NCBI GenBank assembly: GCA_015179045.1
Contig: WHUZ01000243.1
Coordinates: forward strand, 1-20,023
Reading direction: 5' to 3'
Length of the DNA: 20,023 nt
Origin: Kalaharituber pfeilii
Taxonomy: Eukaryota; Ascomycota; Pezizomycetes; Pezizales; Pezizaceae
Position numbers and translations under genes: made by a program. The notes under the pieces were generated by a model. It was not told where the DNA came from and searched no databases. It saw only the letters and a program-made list of their open reading frames with translations. Below are positions 8,751-17,526 of this stretch, in pieces. Position 1 is the stretch's first letter. Every line of letters starts with the position of its first letter.

Positions 8751-8803
8751 TTTTTTTTTTTTTATATCAATACTCGCATGCTGCCCTTCAAGCTTCACAA
8801 GGG
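8751..8803 (-). mobile_element. LINE 3' tail, family 1 (inverted)
   Basis: On the minus strand a CCCTT...AAGGG hairpin is followed by GCATGCGAGTATTGATAT and an A tract (T at 8751-8763). It lies directly against the 5' end of the LINE fragment at 7786-8750. Its own body, further right, is unrecognisable in AT-rich sequence. Confidence 0.65.
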
Positions 8804-9714
8804 TTTATTAAAAGCAAAGCAAAACTAATTAATATTTAAGCAGATAATGCTTGTAGTTTCTATTGTATTATGAAGGAAGTAGCTAATAGTCTATCTTATT
8901 TCTGTTCTCTTTCCAGCTTGTACTGGCTTACCTTGAGCCATCTTTATCTAAGTTATACCTTATTATTATCCTGTTAGTTCTCTAAGTATACTACTATATA
9001 GTTTATTTTTTTTTTTTTCTCTGATAAGTATTTGTTTCCTCAACTATTTAATTCTGATAATCGTTTTTAGGTCTTTATTGTTTATAGTTATTCATTATTA
9101 TACATTGTTTAAATTCTTTCTTAAGGCTATACTATATATAATAATATTAGATTTGGTAGTAATATTGAATATTGTTAGAGAGAGTTTAATAGTAGCTTAA
9201 AGTATATATTGAGAAGTTAATAGTTTTAGTACTTTATTTCTAAGATAGTACTTAAAAGCTATAAGAGCTAAAAGTATTATTAGTAGGAGCTGTACTCATT
9301 ATTTTAATAGAGAGATTTTATAACCTTGTATATAACTTTATAGGATGGAATTTAAACCAATATAAGTAAAATGAAGGATCTTTAAACTATACAAAACTGT
9401 AAGATAAGCTAGTTTATATTATCTTAGAACTCTAAGTCTTAGTTTACTATTATAACTATTAATTTTATTTAATATAATACTAATACTAGTTTATTCTTTT
9501 TAAGATTGCTACTATTAGAGTATTTCTAAGTAATACTCCTATATATATAGTTTAAACTTAAATAGTATTAATATTATAATATAGTTACTTTTTATTATTA
9601 ATCTCTAATATAGTATGAGTTATATTTATAGATACTACTATTAAGTAGTTAGAAAGCTATTAAATGTATTAGATATTGATAAATTTACTTGATTGAGTAA
9701 TACCTAGTTATTAC
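8804..9714. other. AT-rich desert, left part
   Basis: Strongly AT-rich with frequent TAGTATTA and TATTATAA-like words and no reading frame of note. It is probably RIP-degraded repeat DNA. I cannot identify the source element. It directly continues at 10432 once the solo LTR and one target copy are removed. Confidence 0.6.
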
Positions 9715-9719
9715 AAAGG
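9715..9719. repeat. Target-site duplication, left copy
   Basis: AAAGG immediately before TGTTA, identical to 10427-10431. A 5-bp duplication is normal for LTR retrotransposon integrases. Confidence 0.85.
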
Positions 9720-9887
9720 TGTTAGCGTAGGCGTCGCTGGACTCGTGAGAGTGACTCTTGAGGCGACTCCGGGTTCACGAAGGCAGCGAAGCGGACGACA
9801 AAAGGTTACGCGAGAGCGTTAAGTGAGAGTTCAACTTAGAACACTGCTTGTGTCTTGATTTCCTTCTAGCTAACTGTTCAGCTCGTT

Positions 9888-9894
9888 TATATAG
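9888..9894 (+). promoter_or_regulatory. TATA-like element in the solo LTR
   Basis: TATATAG, 169 bases from the left end and before the tandem array, in GC-balanced context. It is a plausible core promoter marking U3, with no further evidence. Confidence 0.4.
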
Positions 9895-9967
9895 ACTTCC
9901 GGCCGTCATACATGACTAGTCAATTGACAGTAACATGACGATAAATATGCTAAGGCATACAGGCAGA

Positions 9968-10258
9968 GAAACGTAACAGAAAACACGCATCAGGAAGGTC
10001 CGTAATAGCAGGAAAGGCGTGAACGTAATAGAAGCATGCATTAGGAAGGTCCGCGGTAGCTGGAAAGGCGTGGACGTAATGGAGGCATGCATTAGGAAGG
10101 TCTGCGGTAGCCGGAAAGGCGTGAACGTAATGGAGGCATGCATTAAGAAGGTCTGCGGTAGCCGGAAAGGCGTAAACGTAATGGAGGCATGCGTTAGGAA
10201 GGTCTGCGGTAGCCGGAAAGGCGTGAACGTAATAGAAACATGCATCAGGAAGGTCTGT
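9968..10258 (+). repeat. 51-bp tandem array inside the solo LTR
   Basis: About five and a half units, with boundaries at 10021, 10072, 10123 and 10174 and the last partial from 10225. Each unit contains ACGTAAT, GCATGC, AGGAAGGTC and GGAAAGGCGT words. The middle units differ at only a few positions and the outer units are more diverged, a pattern of unequal exchange. Because 51 is a multiple of three, frames stay open on both strands, which is why long open stretches appear here without being genes. Confidence 0.9.
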
Positions 10259-10426
10259 GATGCATGTGCGCATATTGGTAGGCCATGTGCAACTTCAACA
10301 CACACTTCTGTAGGCAACCGCCGTTTACCAGTGGACGTTGCCTAGTGGTGATCAGTCACATCTTTAGCATACGTCTCTGGCGGTGCTTCCGGAACCGACT
10401 CCGTAAGTCTTACCTTAGCCGTAACA

Positions 10427-10431
10427 AAAGG
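10427..10431. repeat. Target-site duplication, right copy
   Basis: AAAGG immediately after TAACA, identical to 9715-9719. Confidence 0.85.
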
Positions 10432-11619
10432 TTGATATAGTTAATAGAGAGTCTATGATCTCTTAATGAGGTAGTTATTATTAGAATAGTTACTCCATTA
10501 GTAGTATAATACTATTAGGAAATAATAGTAAGTACTAAGTAAAAAGTCTAAAATTGATTAAGACAAAATACTGTTAATTATCTATGGCTTAGCAAAGTAA
10601 GCTGCTATAGGGCCTTAATTAGAAATACTATTCTATTATCTTTAGAAGAGATAACTAAACTAGATTTAGTACTAGGAGGAGCTAATAAGTCTGAAACCTA
10701 ATAAGTAACAAACTAGACTATATATCTAGTAAATTGAAATAAGACCCCAGCTTCTATAGAAAGCCACTATCAGAAAAGGCACTTAAAATAGGATCTAGTA
10801 AGAGTATTTAACTTGAGCTAGATAATAGCCTACCTCAACAGAAGAACCATTATTAGTAAAAGCTATAATACTCCTATTTAAAGTTATTTTTATATAAGAA
10901 TATATTTTAAGTTTTTTATTTATATAATTAGTTATAATAAAGTACCTCTATTATATTAGTAGATATAATAATTATTAGTATTTTAATCTTATTTAATATG
11001 TTTAGTATTTTTTTATATATTACTAAGTATACTTATTAGTTTCTTATAAGAGACTTATCTACTTATAGTTATTTATTGTAGTCAATTCTGAATTCTACTT
11101 ATATTAATAATATAGACTTATTACTTTTACTACTAGTAGAGATAGAATTTAAAAGCCTAGAGACCTATATTAATATTAAAACTTATTTAAGTCTATTATT
11201 ATTATAATAGATTTTTAAATTCTACTCAGTAGAATTATAAAATTCCTCTAATAATTTTATAAGAAATCTATTATTTAGTTATAGATTTTAGATTACTTTA
11301 TCTTAAAATTTAAGAATACTTACTTTTATTCTATTTAACTTTTATTAAAGATATATATTTATAGTTTATAAGTTAGTTAAATTTTTAATTATATTTTATT
11401 TTATTACTTATAATATATCTATTATTATTTTAGCTATTATATAATATTACTTCTGTAATTCTTAGATTTTATAGTTCTTATTATAGTTAGGGTAGAAACT
11501 TACCTACTATTGTAGTAAGAGATAAAAGTTCTACTATTAACTAGCTATTATAGCTAAAGGTAAAGACTTACCTACTAAAGGGATAATACTAGTTCTGTAA
11601 TTAAATATAAAACCAATAT
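10432..11619. other. AT-rich desert, right part
   Basis: AT-rich, CpG-poor, with stops in all frames. The part at 10440-10850 is less extreme and may be decayed coding sequence of an older transposon, but no motif survives. A short direct repeat, ACTTACCTACT, occurs near 11500 and 11567, just before the chromovirus. Confidence 0.55.
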
Positions 11620-11881
11620 TATAACAATCCAACTCGGACCTCTCGCCTCAGACCCTCCAGCTCCGGTCCTATACTGGCAACCAACATACTACTCGCCAGT
11701 ACTCGTACACGTGCAGCTGACCCTGACACCCTTGCAATTCGCCGCACTCCTTCTAGCACTCCGATATATATCCCTGTACCTGTGAGCATGCTTAAGCGAC
11801 ATGGCCGCCAGCATCCCAGTCATTGCTTAACAACCCGAACCGAAGAACCTGCCAGAACCTACTAGAAGAACCCAGATCCCC

Positions 11882-11991
11882 AGAACTCGCCGGAAACCCG
11901 CAGAACCCGCCAGAAAGCCATAGAACCTGCCAGAAGCCATAGACCCTGCCAGAAGCCATAGACCCTGCCGGAAAGCCGTAGAATCTGCTGG
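11882..11991 (+). repeat. 19-20-bp tandem repeats in U3
   Basis: About five units of the AGACCCTGCCAGAAGCCAT type (11902-11921, 11922-11940, 11941-11959, 11960-11979, then partial), preceded by more diverged units. They lie about 200 bases upstream of the TATA box, where enhancer repeats of LTR elements often sit. An 8-bp TTTGCTTG microrepeat follows at about 12135-12165. Confidence 0.75.
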
Positions 11992-12190
11992 AAACAGGTA
12001 TCGCCAAGCTTATTCCCGGATATTCTTGACGCTTCTTCCTGCTTCCAGTCATTCCTTGGTCACCCATGTACTTCCTGTTGTTTCCTTTGTTTTCCATGAA
12101 CTTCTAGTTGCTTCTCGGTTTTCCATGTACTTCATTTGTTTGCTTGTTTGCTTGTTTGCTTGTTGCCTGGATTTTCTACCGAGGGTTTTC

Positions 12191-12197
12191 TATAAAG
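12191..12197 (+). promoter_or_regulatory. TATA box of the chromovirus LTR
   Basis: TATAAAG in a pyrimidine-rich context, 38 bases before the ACGCAACAA that is complementary to the primer-binding candidate. The distance suits a transcript start at that sequence. Confidence 0.6.
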
Positions 12198-12405
12198 AGG
12201 CCCTCCTCCTTCCTTTCTTTTGCTTCTCCACGCAACAACTTGTTTCCTACCCAAGTTGTGTATCTAGCCTTTTAATACATCTACGTCTCAATATCTCATA
12301 GTCTCGACTGCCTCTGCCTCCGCCTCCACCATGACCTCGCCTCGGTGCCCGCCGCCTACCCCGTACCCAGATCCTGTACCCTGACCCGGACCTGTTCATT
12401 ACACT

Positions 12406-12414
12406 TTGTTGCGT
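12406..12414 (+). promoter_or_regulatory. Candidate self-priming primer-binding site
   Basis: TTGTTGCGT begins two bases after the LTR end. It is perfectly complementary to ACGCAACAA at 12229-12237, where the mRNA is expected to begin. No match to the 3' end of a common tRNA primer is evident here. In Tf1/sushi elements the mRNA 5' end folds onto this site and primes minus-strand synthesis. The match here is 9 bp, against 11 in Tf1. Confidence 0.6.
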
Positions 12415-12433
12415 CGCCCAATCAGTCACAGCT

Positions 12434-13623
12434 ATGGGAGACTCCGCTAGCACCAGCACCAGCACCAGTACCAGTACCGACCCGATCGAAGCACGAAAAA
12501 CAGCCTGGAGGACCCTGTGCACTGCTCTCGCCTCAATACCTCTTACTCCTGCCAAAAAACCTACTATCCCAGCCGGCACCCCTAGAGAATTTGGTACCTT
12601 TATCTTCGCTGCCCATGGCAGTGGAATGATCTCAGCTTTACAAGAAACCCAGGCCAACTTTAACATTCCCGATCATGGTACAACCAAAACCGCGGAAGTC
12701 CTGTGGATTACTATTACCAGAGTTTCCATTACTGTTTACACCAGAAACTCACGGCCATATCCTCCCAGAAAATTATGCAGAACGGCGCTCAAACTCAGGA
12801 ACAATTTCGAGCCCCTAAGGTCGCCGACCTAGCCCCATTCGACAGAACCAGGGAAAAATTCAAGGACTTCGTTACTCAACTACACCTTGTCTTTAATGCC
12901 GATCCTACCCGGTATGACACAGACACTAAGAAACTCACATATGCCGCATCCTACCTATCCGGAAACGCCAGACAGTGGTTCCAGCCGTACTTCAATGATA
13001 CAACGGGGCTTGTCACCTTCGCTGACTACGCAGCCTTTATTACCGCCCTTAGAGCCGCCTTTGACGACCCAGATGCCTGGACCACTGCCGAAAGAAAGCT
13101 CAAGGCCCTGAAGCAGGGTAACGAGAACTGTTCCACCTACCACACCAAGTTTGCCCCCTGGCCACAACACTCGGATACGACGACCAAACCAAGATCGACT
13201 TCTTCTGGAACGGGCTCCGGTTTCAGGTGAAAAACCATCTTATTAGCGTCCTAAACGAGCCTACCAACTTCGATGCCTTCGTCAAACTCTGTATAGGTAT
13301 CGATAACAAGGACCGTGCCTTGTATGCCTCCACTTCAGCCCCCAAACCCGCCACCACACACGCCCACAGACACCCGAGGAAGCATTCCAATGGACCTCTC
13401 CGCCACTCAAGCTCAGGTCCAGGTCAGCAAGAAACGAGGACCTCTCTCCGACGATGAGAAGAAGAGATGACGAGAAAACAACTTATGCATGTACTGCACA
13501 CAATCCAGCCACTGGGCCACCCACTGCCCTCTGCACAAGGGTCAGGCGATCAGGACCACCAACGCCAACCTCAGTCCACCCGCCAATGCCACCCCTCTGT
13601 ACACCTCCGACCCAAAAAACTAA
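12434..13623 (+). pseudogene. Chromovirus gag (capsid and zinc knuckle), frameshifted
   Basis: It starts ATG at 12434 with a Ser-Thr hexanucleotide run. The capsid-like Retrotrans_gag region is readable: FKDFVTQLHLVFN, LTYAASYLSGNARQWF and AFITALRAAFDDPDA. The nucleocapsid part has PMDLSATQ and one CCHC knuckle (C-x2-C-x4-H-x4-C, 13486-13527). Frame changes occur between about 12640 and 12740, at a C run near 13153-13158 (one base short), and between about 13345 and 13400. A TGA at 13468-13470 is explained by CGA to TGA. The frame that carries the knuckle ends TAA at 13621-13623, directly after a slippery heptamer. The C-run change could be a sequencing error. Confidence 0.85.
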
Positions 13624-13657
13624 TGCCCTCTTCAGTTCATGATGGCCGACTGAAGAG
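13614..13657 (+). promoter_or_regulatory. -1 ribosomal frameshift signal between gag and pol
   Basis: In the gag frame the codons are CCA-AAA-AAC-TAA, so A_AAA_AAC (13614-13620) is a canonical X_XXY_YYZ slippery heptamer touching the gag stop. After a 7-nt spacer, CTCTTCAGT (13628-13636) pairs perfectly with ACTGAAGAG (13649-13657) around a 12-nt loop. Pol is open in exactly the -1 frame across the site, from well before it. The arrangement matches known retroviral and retrotransposon -1 frameshift sites. Its function is inferred, not shown. Confidence 0.75.
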
Positions 13658-13694
13658 TGCCAGGATGCTACCTGGCGCCATCTTCCCTGAACCT

Positions 13695-13772
13695 GTCTCT
13701 GTTTCTGTTTCTGCTCCTGCTTCTGTCTCTGCTTCTGTTTCTGCTTCTGCTTCTGTTTCTGCTTCTGTCTCT
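13695..13772 (+). repeat. Hexanucleotide run coding a Ser-Val/Ala linker
   Basis: About 13 imperfect units of TCTGTT, TCTGCT or TCTGTC encode alternating Ser with Val or Ala, between the frameshift site and the protease. It probably forms a flexible linker and varies by slippage. A similar AGCACC run opens gag. Confidence 0.8.
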
Positions 13773-13886
13773 ACCCTTGCTTTGCATTCTATTAATCGTT
13801 TCTGTCTTTTGAAGGAAGTTTGTATGGAGGGAACTGGGAATAAGGAATTGGGTACTTCAAGGAAGGCTAGAAAGAGGAGGAACTGA

Positions 13887-14330
13887 AGGAACCGTTTTCG
13901 TCATTTTATTTCGTCTATTTCTGTTTCTGGAGACCTAGGAGGGGAAGACCCTTTAATTTTGTCTTGCGTTGTTAATGATTCTGTGAAATCCACATGTATG
14001 ATAGACTCCGGTGCTACATTGCAGTTTATTGATCAAGACCTTGCTCTGAACCTGAACCTGCCTATGACCCTGAAACCTAGACCTGAGAAGCTGACAGTGG
14101 TAGATGGTAGAACCTCCATCGCCGGAGACATCATACATACCTGCACTCTGAAGCTCACCATAGACCAGCACGAGGAACAACTCACTTTTCAAGTTACCAA
14201 ACTTGGTGGATGGAACATGATACTTGGAAGAACCTGGCTACATCGGCATAACCCAGTCATCGATTGGGAACAGAATACAATCCAGCTCGCCTCTGGCTAC
14301 TGTCAAGCCCATTGTTTGCCAGTTCGATGA
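13887..14330 (+). other. Pol domain: retropepsin-like protease
   Basis: The catalytic motif MIDSGAT (Asp at 14004-14006) and the later ILGRTWL flap-to-helix motif are both present at the usual distance of about 80 residues. This aspartic protease would mature the Gag-Pol polyprotein as a homodimer. The domain itself has no internal stop, unlike the rest of pol. The TGA at 14328 begins a stretch of about 60 bases where the frame is uncertain. Confidence 0.85.
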
Positions 14331-14389
14331 CATACCACCTCCTCAGAGCCTATCTAACACAAGATAGCCATGATATCATGAGCTGCCTT

Positions 14390-15860
14390 CAAGGTAGCCT
14401 CTTCACAACCAGGAAGCCAGATCTGTGTTATTGCCACTGCTCCTGTTTGCGAAACTAGCAATAAGCCCGCCTCTGAGCTTGTACCCCCAGAATACCATGA
14501 CTTTCTACCTCTCTTCAATAAAAAGGAGGCTGACTCACTACCCCTCCACCGATATGTCAACCATGAAATACCACTAGAGGAAGGGACCAAGCTGCCTTTC
14601 GGACAAATGTACTCAATATCAGATTCCAAGTTATAGGAAGTCCGCCGATGGTTGGATGAGAACTTGGCAAAATCCTTCATTTACCCCTCTTCCTCTTCAG
14701 CAGCATCTCCTATCCTCTTCGTCAAGAAAAAAGATAGCTCCTTTAGGCTATGTGTTGATTACCGGGCACTCAATGATATCACCAAGAAGGATTGATACCC
14801 TCTACCTAGGATCGAGGAGACCTTGAACCAGATTCGAGGGGCACGCATCTTTACTCGACTAAACCTCCGCTCCGCCTTCAACCTTATTCGTATCAAAGAA
14901 GGAGACGAATGGAAGACAGTATTCTGAACTCGATATGGCCTATTCGAATTTCTCGTTATACCCTTTGGATTAACCAATGCTCCTGCCACTTATCAAAGAT
15001 TCGTCAATGATACCCTTAGAGAATACCTAGATGTCTTTTGCTGTGTTTACTTGGACGATATTTTGATTTACTCTAAGAACAGGAAAGAACACAAAGATCA
15101 AGTACGGAAGATTCTAGTAAAGCTACAGGAAGCTGGATTATTTGTTAAGCCTGAAAAGTGCGACTTCTCTGCCTCCCAAACTTGCTTCCTTGGATTCATT
15201 ATCTCAGAATACGGAGTAAAGATGGACTCTGCTAAAGTATCTGCTATAACGGAATGGGAAACACCGAATTCAGTAAAGGACCTACAATACTTTCTCGGCT
15301 TCGCAAACTTCTACAGGAGATTCATCCACCAGTACTCCAGGATCTGTCAATCCTTCTTTCACCTGCTGAGAAAAGGAACCGAGTTCAAGTAGAATGAGGA
15401 ATGTAGCCAGGTATTCGAGAAACTGAAGGAAGTCTTCACCTCCGCACCCATACTATGGCACTTTGAACCTGAACTGGAAACAATCCTGGAAATCGATGCC
15501 TCTGACCATACCACATCCGAAATCCTGTCACAAAAATTCCCCGAGAATGGTAAGATAGTACTACACCCAGTTGCCTTTATAAGGAAGAAAATGTCACCAG
15601 CAGAAAGCAACTATGGAATTGGAGATAAGGAACTATTAGCCATCATACAGGCAGTCAACGAGTGGCACATATGCCTACATACACTACCACAGCCATTTAC
15701 CATCATTACCGACCACCACAACCTAGAAACGTTCAAGTCTAAGACCCTATTAAACCGCCGCCAAGCTCGTTAGGCTGGTGAACTAGCCCAATACGACTTC
15801 AGGATTACATTTCACCCTGGAGAAAAGAATGGGAAGGCTGACACACTTACAAGACGATCT
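14390..15860 (+). other. Pol domains: reverse transcriptase and RNase H
   Basis: Reverse transcriptase motifs in order are [20 protein letters not shown], the [12 protein letters not shown] region (catalytic Asp replaced by Asn, compared with the usual LDLRSA), PFGLTNAPATYQRF, and YLDDILIYS with the catalytic Asp pair at 15054-15059. RNase H follows, with EIDASDH (Asp 15495-15497), the GDKELLAI Glu, IITDHHNL and GKADTLTRR. Internal stops are at 14634, 14793, 14925, 15390 and 15771. RNA-templated DNA synthesis would need all of these to be absent, so the region is non-functional. Confidence 0.88.
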
Positions 15861-16082
15861 GGAGATCTCCTTAAGGAGAGGGATAATCATGCTAGGCCAA
15901 TACAAGAAGTCATTCCGAGTGAAAAATTCTCCTTGAATACCCTAGTAAGTAGCTATGAAACTGAGATTCAGACCCTGACCTAGACAGACTCTTTAGCCCA
16001 GGACATACGGAAGGCACTAGATAGAGGAGAAAAACATCATCCCAAGGCTCCACTGGGAGAATGCATCTTCAAGGATGGCCTC

Positions 16083-17160
16083 CTATACATCTACGGACTA
16101 GTATACATCCCTGACGACCTTGAATTGCAAGCCAAAATTATTCGTTCCTGCCATAATCACCCAGCAGCCGGGCACCCAGGGCAAGCCTCAACTTATGAAA
16201 TCCTGTCGCGAAACTACTACTGGCCAAGCATGCGCAAAACAATCGCCCATTACATTCGGAACTATGACACCTACGCTCGCATCAAACCTGTCCGCCATGC
16301 ACCCTATGGACTCCTGAAACCATTGGAAATACCTACTCGGAGATGGGACTCCTTGTCAATGGACTTCATCACTGGGCTGCCTGAATCAAATGGAAAAAAT
16401 GCAATCCTAGTCATCGTAGACTGCCTTACCAAAATGGCACACTATATCCCTACTCGGTCTGACATCAACTCTAAGGACACACCCCAGTTGTTTTTCGACT
16501 GCATTTTCAGGTTACATGGGTGACCCGCATCCATTGTCTCTAACAGGGGGACCCAGTTTACTTCCAAATTTTCCAGAACCCTCTGTAAGCTTCTCGGCAT
16601 CTAGTAAAAACTTTCCACCAGCTTCCACCCTCAGACCGATGGCCAGACGGAACGAGTCAACGCAATCCTTGAACAATATTTACAAGGATACTGCAACTAT
16701 CAACAAGACAATTGGTCTGAACTTATCACCTTGGCCAAGTTCGCATACAACAATACCCTGTCCTCTACTACTGGAGTAATACCGTTCTTTGCTAATTACG
16801 GCTACTACTCCTGCTATACCCTGCTAGCTAAGCCGGATGTCAAACTGCCCAATCCCACGATCCTACAAGACTATGCCGATTGCTTGCAAGCGCTTGAAGA
16901 GTACCTGTGCACCGAGATTAAGTGGACACAAGCAATACAGGCAGAAAATTCTGACCTGCACCAACTCCCTGCACCCAAGTATGATGTCAGAGACAAGGTA
17001 TGGCTCCTACGGCGAAATCTGCGTACAACTCGACCTTCCGGAAAGCTCGATCACAAGAGACTAGGGAAGTTTGAGATCCAAGAAAAAATCTCCTCTCATG
17101 CCTATAGACTCAAGCTTCTCGCCTCCATAAAGGTACACCCAGTCTTCCATACCTCTCTAC
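16083..17160 (+). other. Pol domain: integrase
   Basis: The N-terminal zinc finger retains its His pair in CHNHPAAGHPG, but the two expected Cys are Tyr (16263-16265 and 16272-16274). In the core, the first Asp is in SMDFITGLP (16362-16364). The second is Asn in the IVSNRGTQF motif (16542-16544), and the Glu remains in QTDGQTERVN (16650-16652). Each of the three losses fits one TpG to TpA change. Stops lie at 16521, 16602 and 16605. The C-terminal part (YDVRDKVWLLRRN, then HPVFHTSLLEP) is the GPY/F-like region leading to the chromodomain. Confidence 0.88.
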
Positions 17161-17237
17161 TTGAACCCGTCGCTACGGACCCTCTTCCCAGCCAAACATC
17201 TCCTCTACCGCCTCCTGTCATCATTGAGGAAGAAGAA

Positions 17238-17426
17238 GAGTACGAGGTCAAAGAAATCCTAGACTCCCGGAAATACCACAACAAACTCAAGTACCTCGTT
17301 CGTTGGCTTGGTTACGACCAGCCTACCTGGGAACCTGCTGAGCTATGCACCAATGGCCCGTTACTAGTCTAGCGTTTCCACAACTCCTACCCCTCAAAAC
17401 CAAGACCCAGTACCCTACCAAAATGA
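17238..17426 (+). other. Pol domain: C-terminal chromodomain
   Basis: EYEVKEILDSRK, then KYLVRWLGY and PTWEPAE, is a complete chromodomain core with the aromatic positions kept (Tyr at EYEV, Trp at VRW, Tyr at LGY, Trp at TWEP). Chromodomains on integrase direct insertion to methylated histone H3 or other chromatin. TAG at 17370-17372 (one transition from CAG) cuts the tail, which otherwise runs to TGA 17424-17426. Confidence 0.88.
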
Positions 17427-17512
17427 GTGGAACCAGGACTGACCTTATCATGATCTCTAATGATAATGATGAGCAGCAACCCGACCTTGAGAATCGCTGG
17501 AGCTCTCCCTCT

Positions 17513-17522
17513 AGAAAGGAGG
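17513..17522 (+). promoter_or_regulatory. Polypurine tract
   Basis: AGAAAGGAGG ends four bases before the 3' LTR. It would prime plus-strand DNA synthesis. It is intact. Confidence 0.7.
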
Positions 17523-17526
17523 CTAC

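Larger units (their letters stand above)
9720..10426 (+). mobile_element. Solo LTR (707 bp) with intact target duplication
   Basis: It begins TGTTAGCG and ends CCGTAACA, giving the 5'-TG...CA-3' ends and a TGTTA/TAACA inverted terminus. It is flanked by AAAGG on both sides. It carries no coding sequence, a TATA-like element (9888-9894) that suggests plus orientation, and a 51-bp tandem array. Its GC-balanced, CpG-containing sequence inside AT-rich DNA implies that it arrived after the surrounding region was mutated. A solo LTR arises by recombination between the two LTRs of a full element. It shares no obvious sequence with the LTRs of the chromovirus 1.2 kb away. The superfamily cannot be fixed without the internal region; copia is possible. 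Confidence 0.85.
11620..12403 (+). repeat. 5' LTR of the chromovirus
   Basis: It starts TATAACAATC, which equals the TGTAACAATC of the 3' LTR with one G to A change, and ends TTACA, giving the TGTAA/TTACA inverted ends. Length is 784 bp. U3 has a degenerate 19-20-bp tandem array and a TATAAAG box at 12191. The predicted transcript start near 12229 divides U3 (about 609 bp) from R-U5 (about 175 bp). The right end is set by TTACA and by the adjacent primer-binding candidate, not by comparison with a complete second LTR. Confidence 0.75.
13614..17426 (+). pseudogene. Chromovirus pol polyprotein, inactivated
   Basis: All domains lie in one frame (codon starts divisible by 3), entered by -1 frameshift from gag. 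Stops occur at 13884, a doubtful-frame patch at about 14328-14381, then at 14634, 14793, 14925, 15390, 15771, 15981, 16521, 16602, 16605 and 17370. From 14390 to the end there is no frameshift. Most stops are one transition from Arg (CGA), Gln (CAA, CAG) or Trp (TGG) codons. This is the pattern expected of RIP-like C to T mutation on either strand, not of neglect with random indels. The natural end is TGA 17424-17426. Confidence 0.9.

Noticed and set aside
9968..10258. CRISPR-like array
   Set aside because: The units are contiguous with no unique spacers, in a eukaryotic LTR.
9916..10345. Open frames of 107-133 codons on both strands
   Set aside because: They are the 51-bp tandem array of the solo LTR read in frame; periodic products on both strands with no domain.
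11792..12097. 101-codon minus-strand frame with Gly/Phe repeats
   Set aside because: Product of the 19-20-bp U3 tandem repeats in antisense; no domain or start context.
12247..12666. 139-codon minus-strand frame with a Val-Leu run
   Set aside because: Antisense of the AGCACC run that opens gag and of the LTR end; no independent support.
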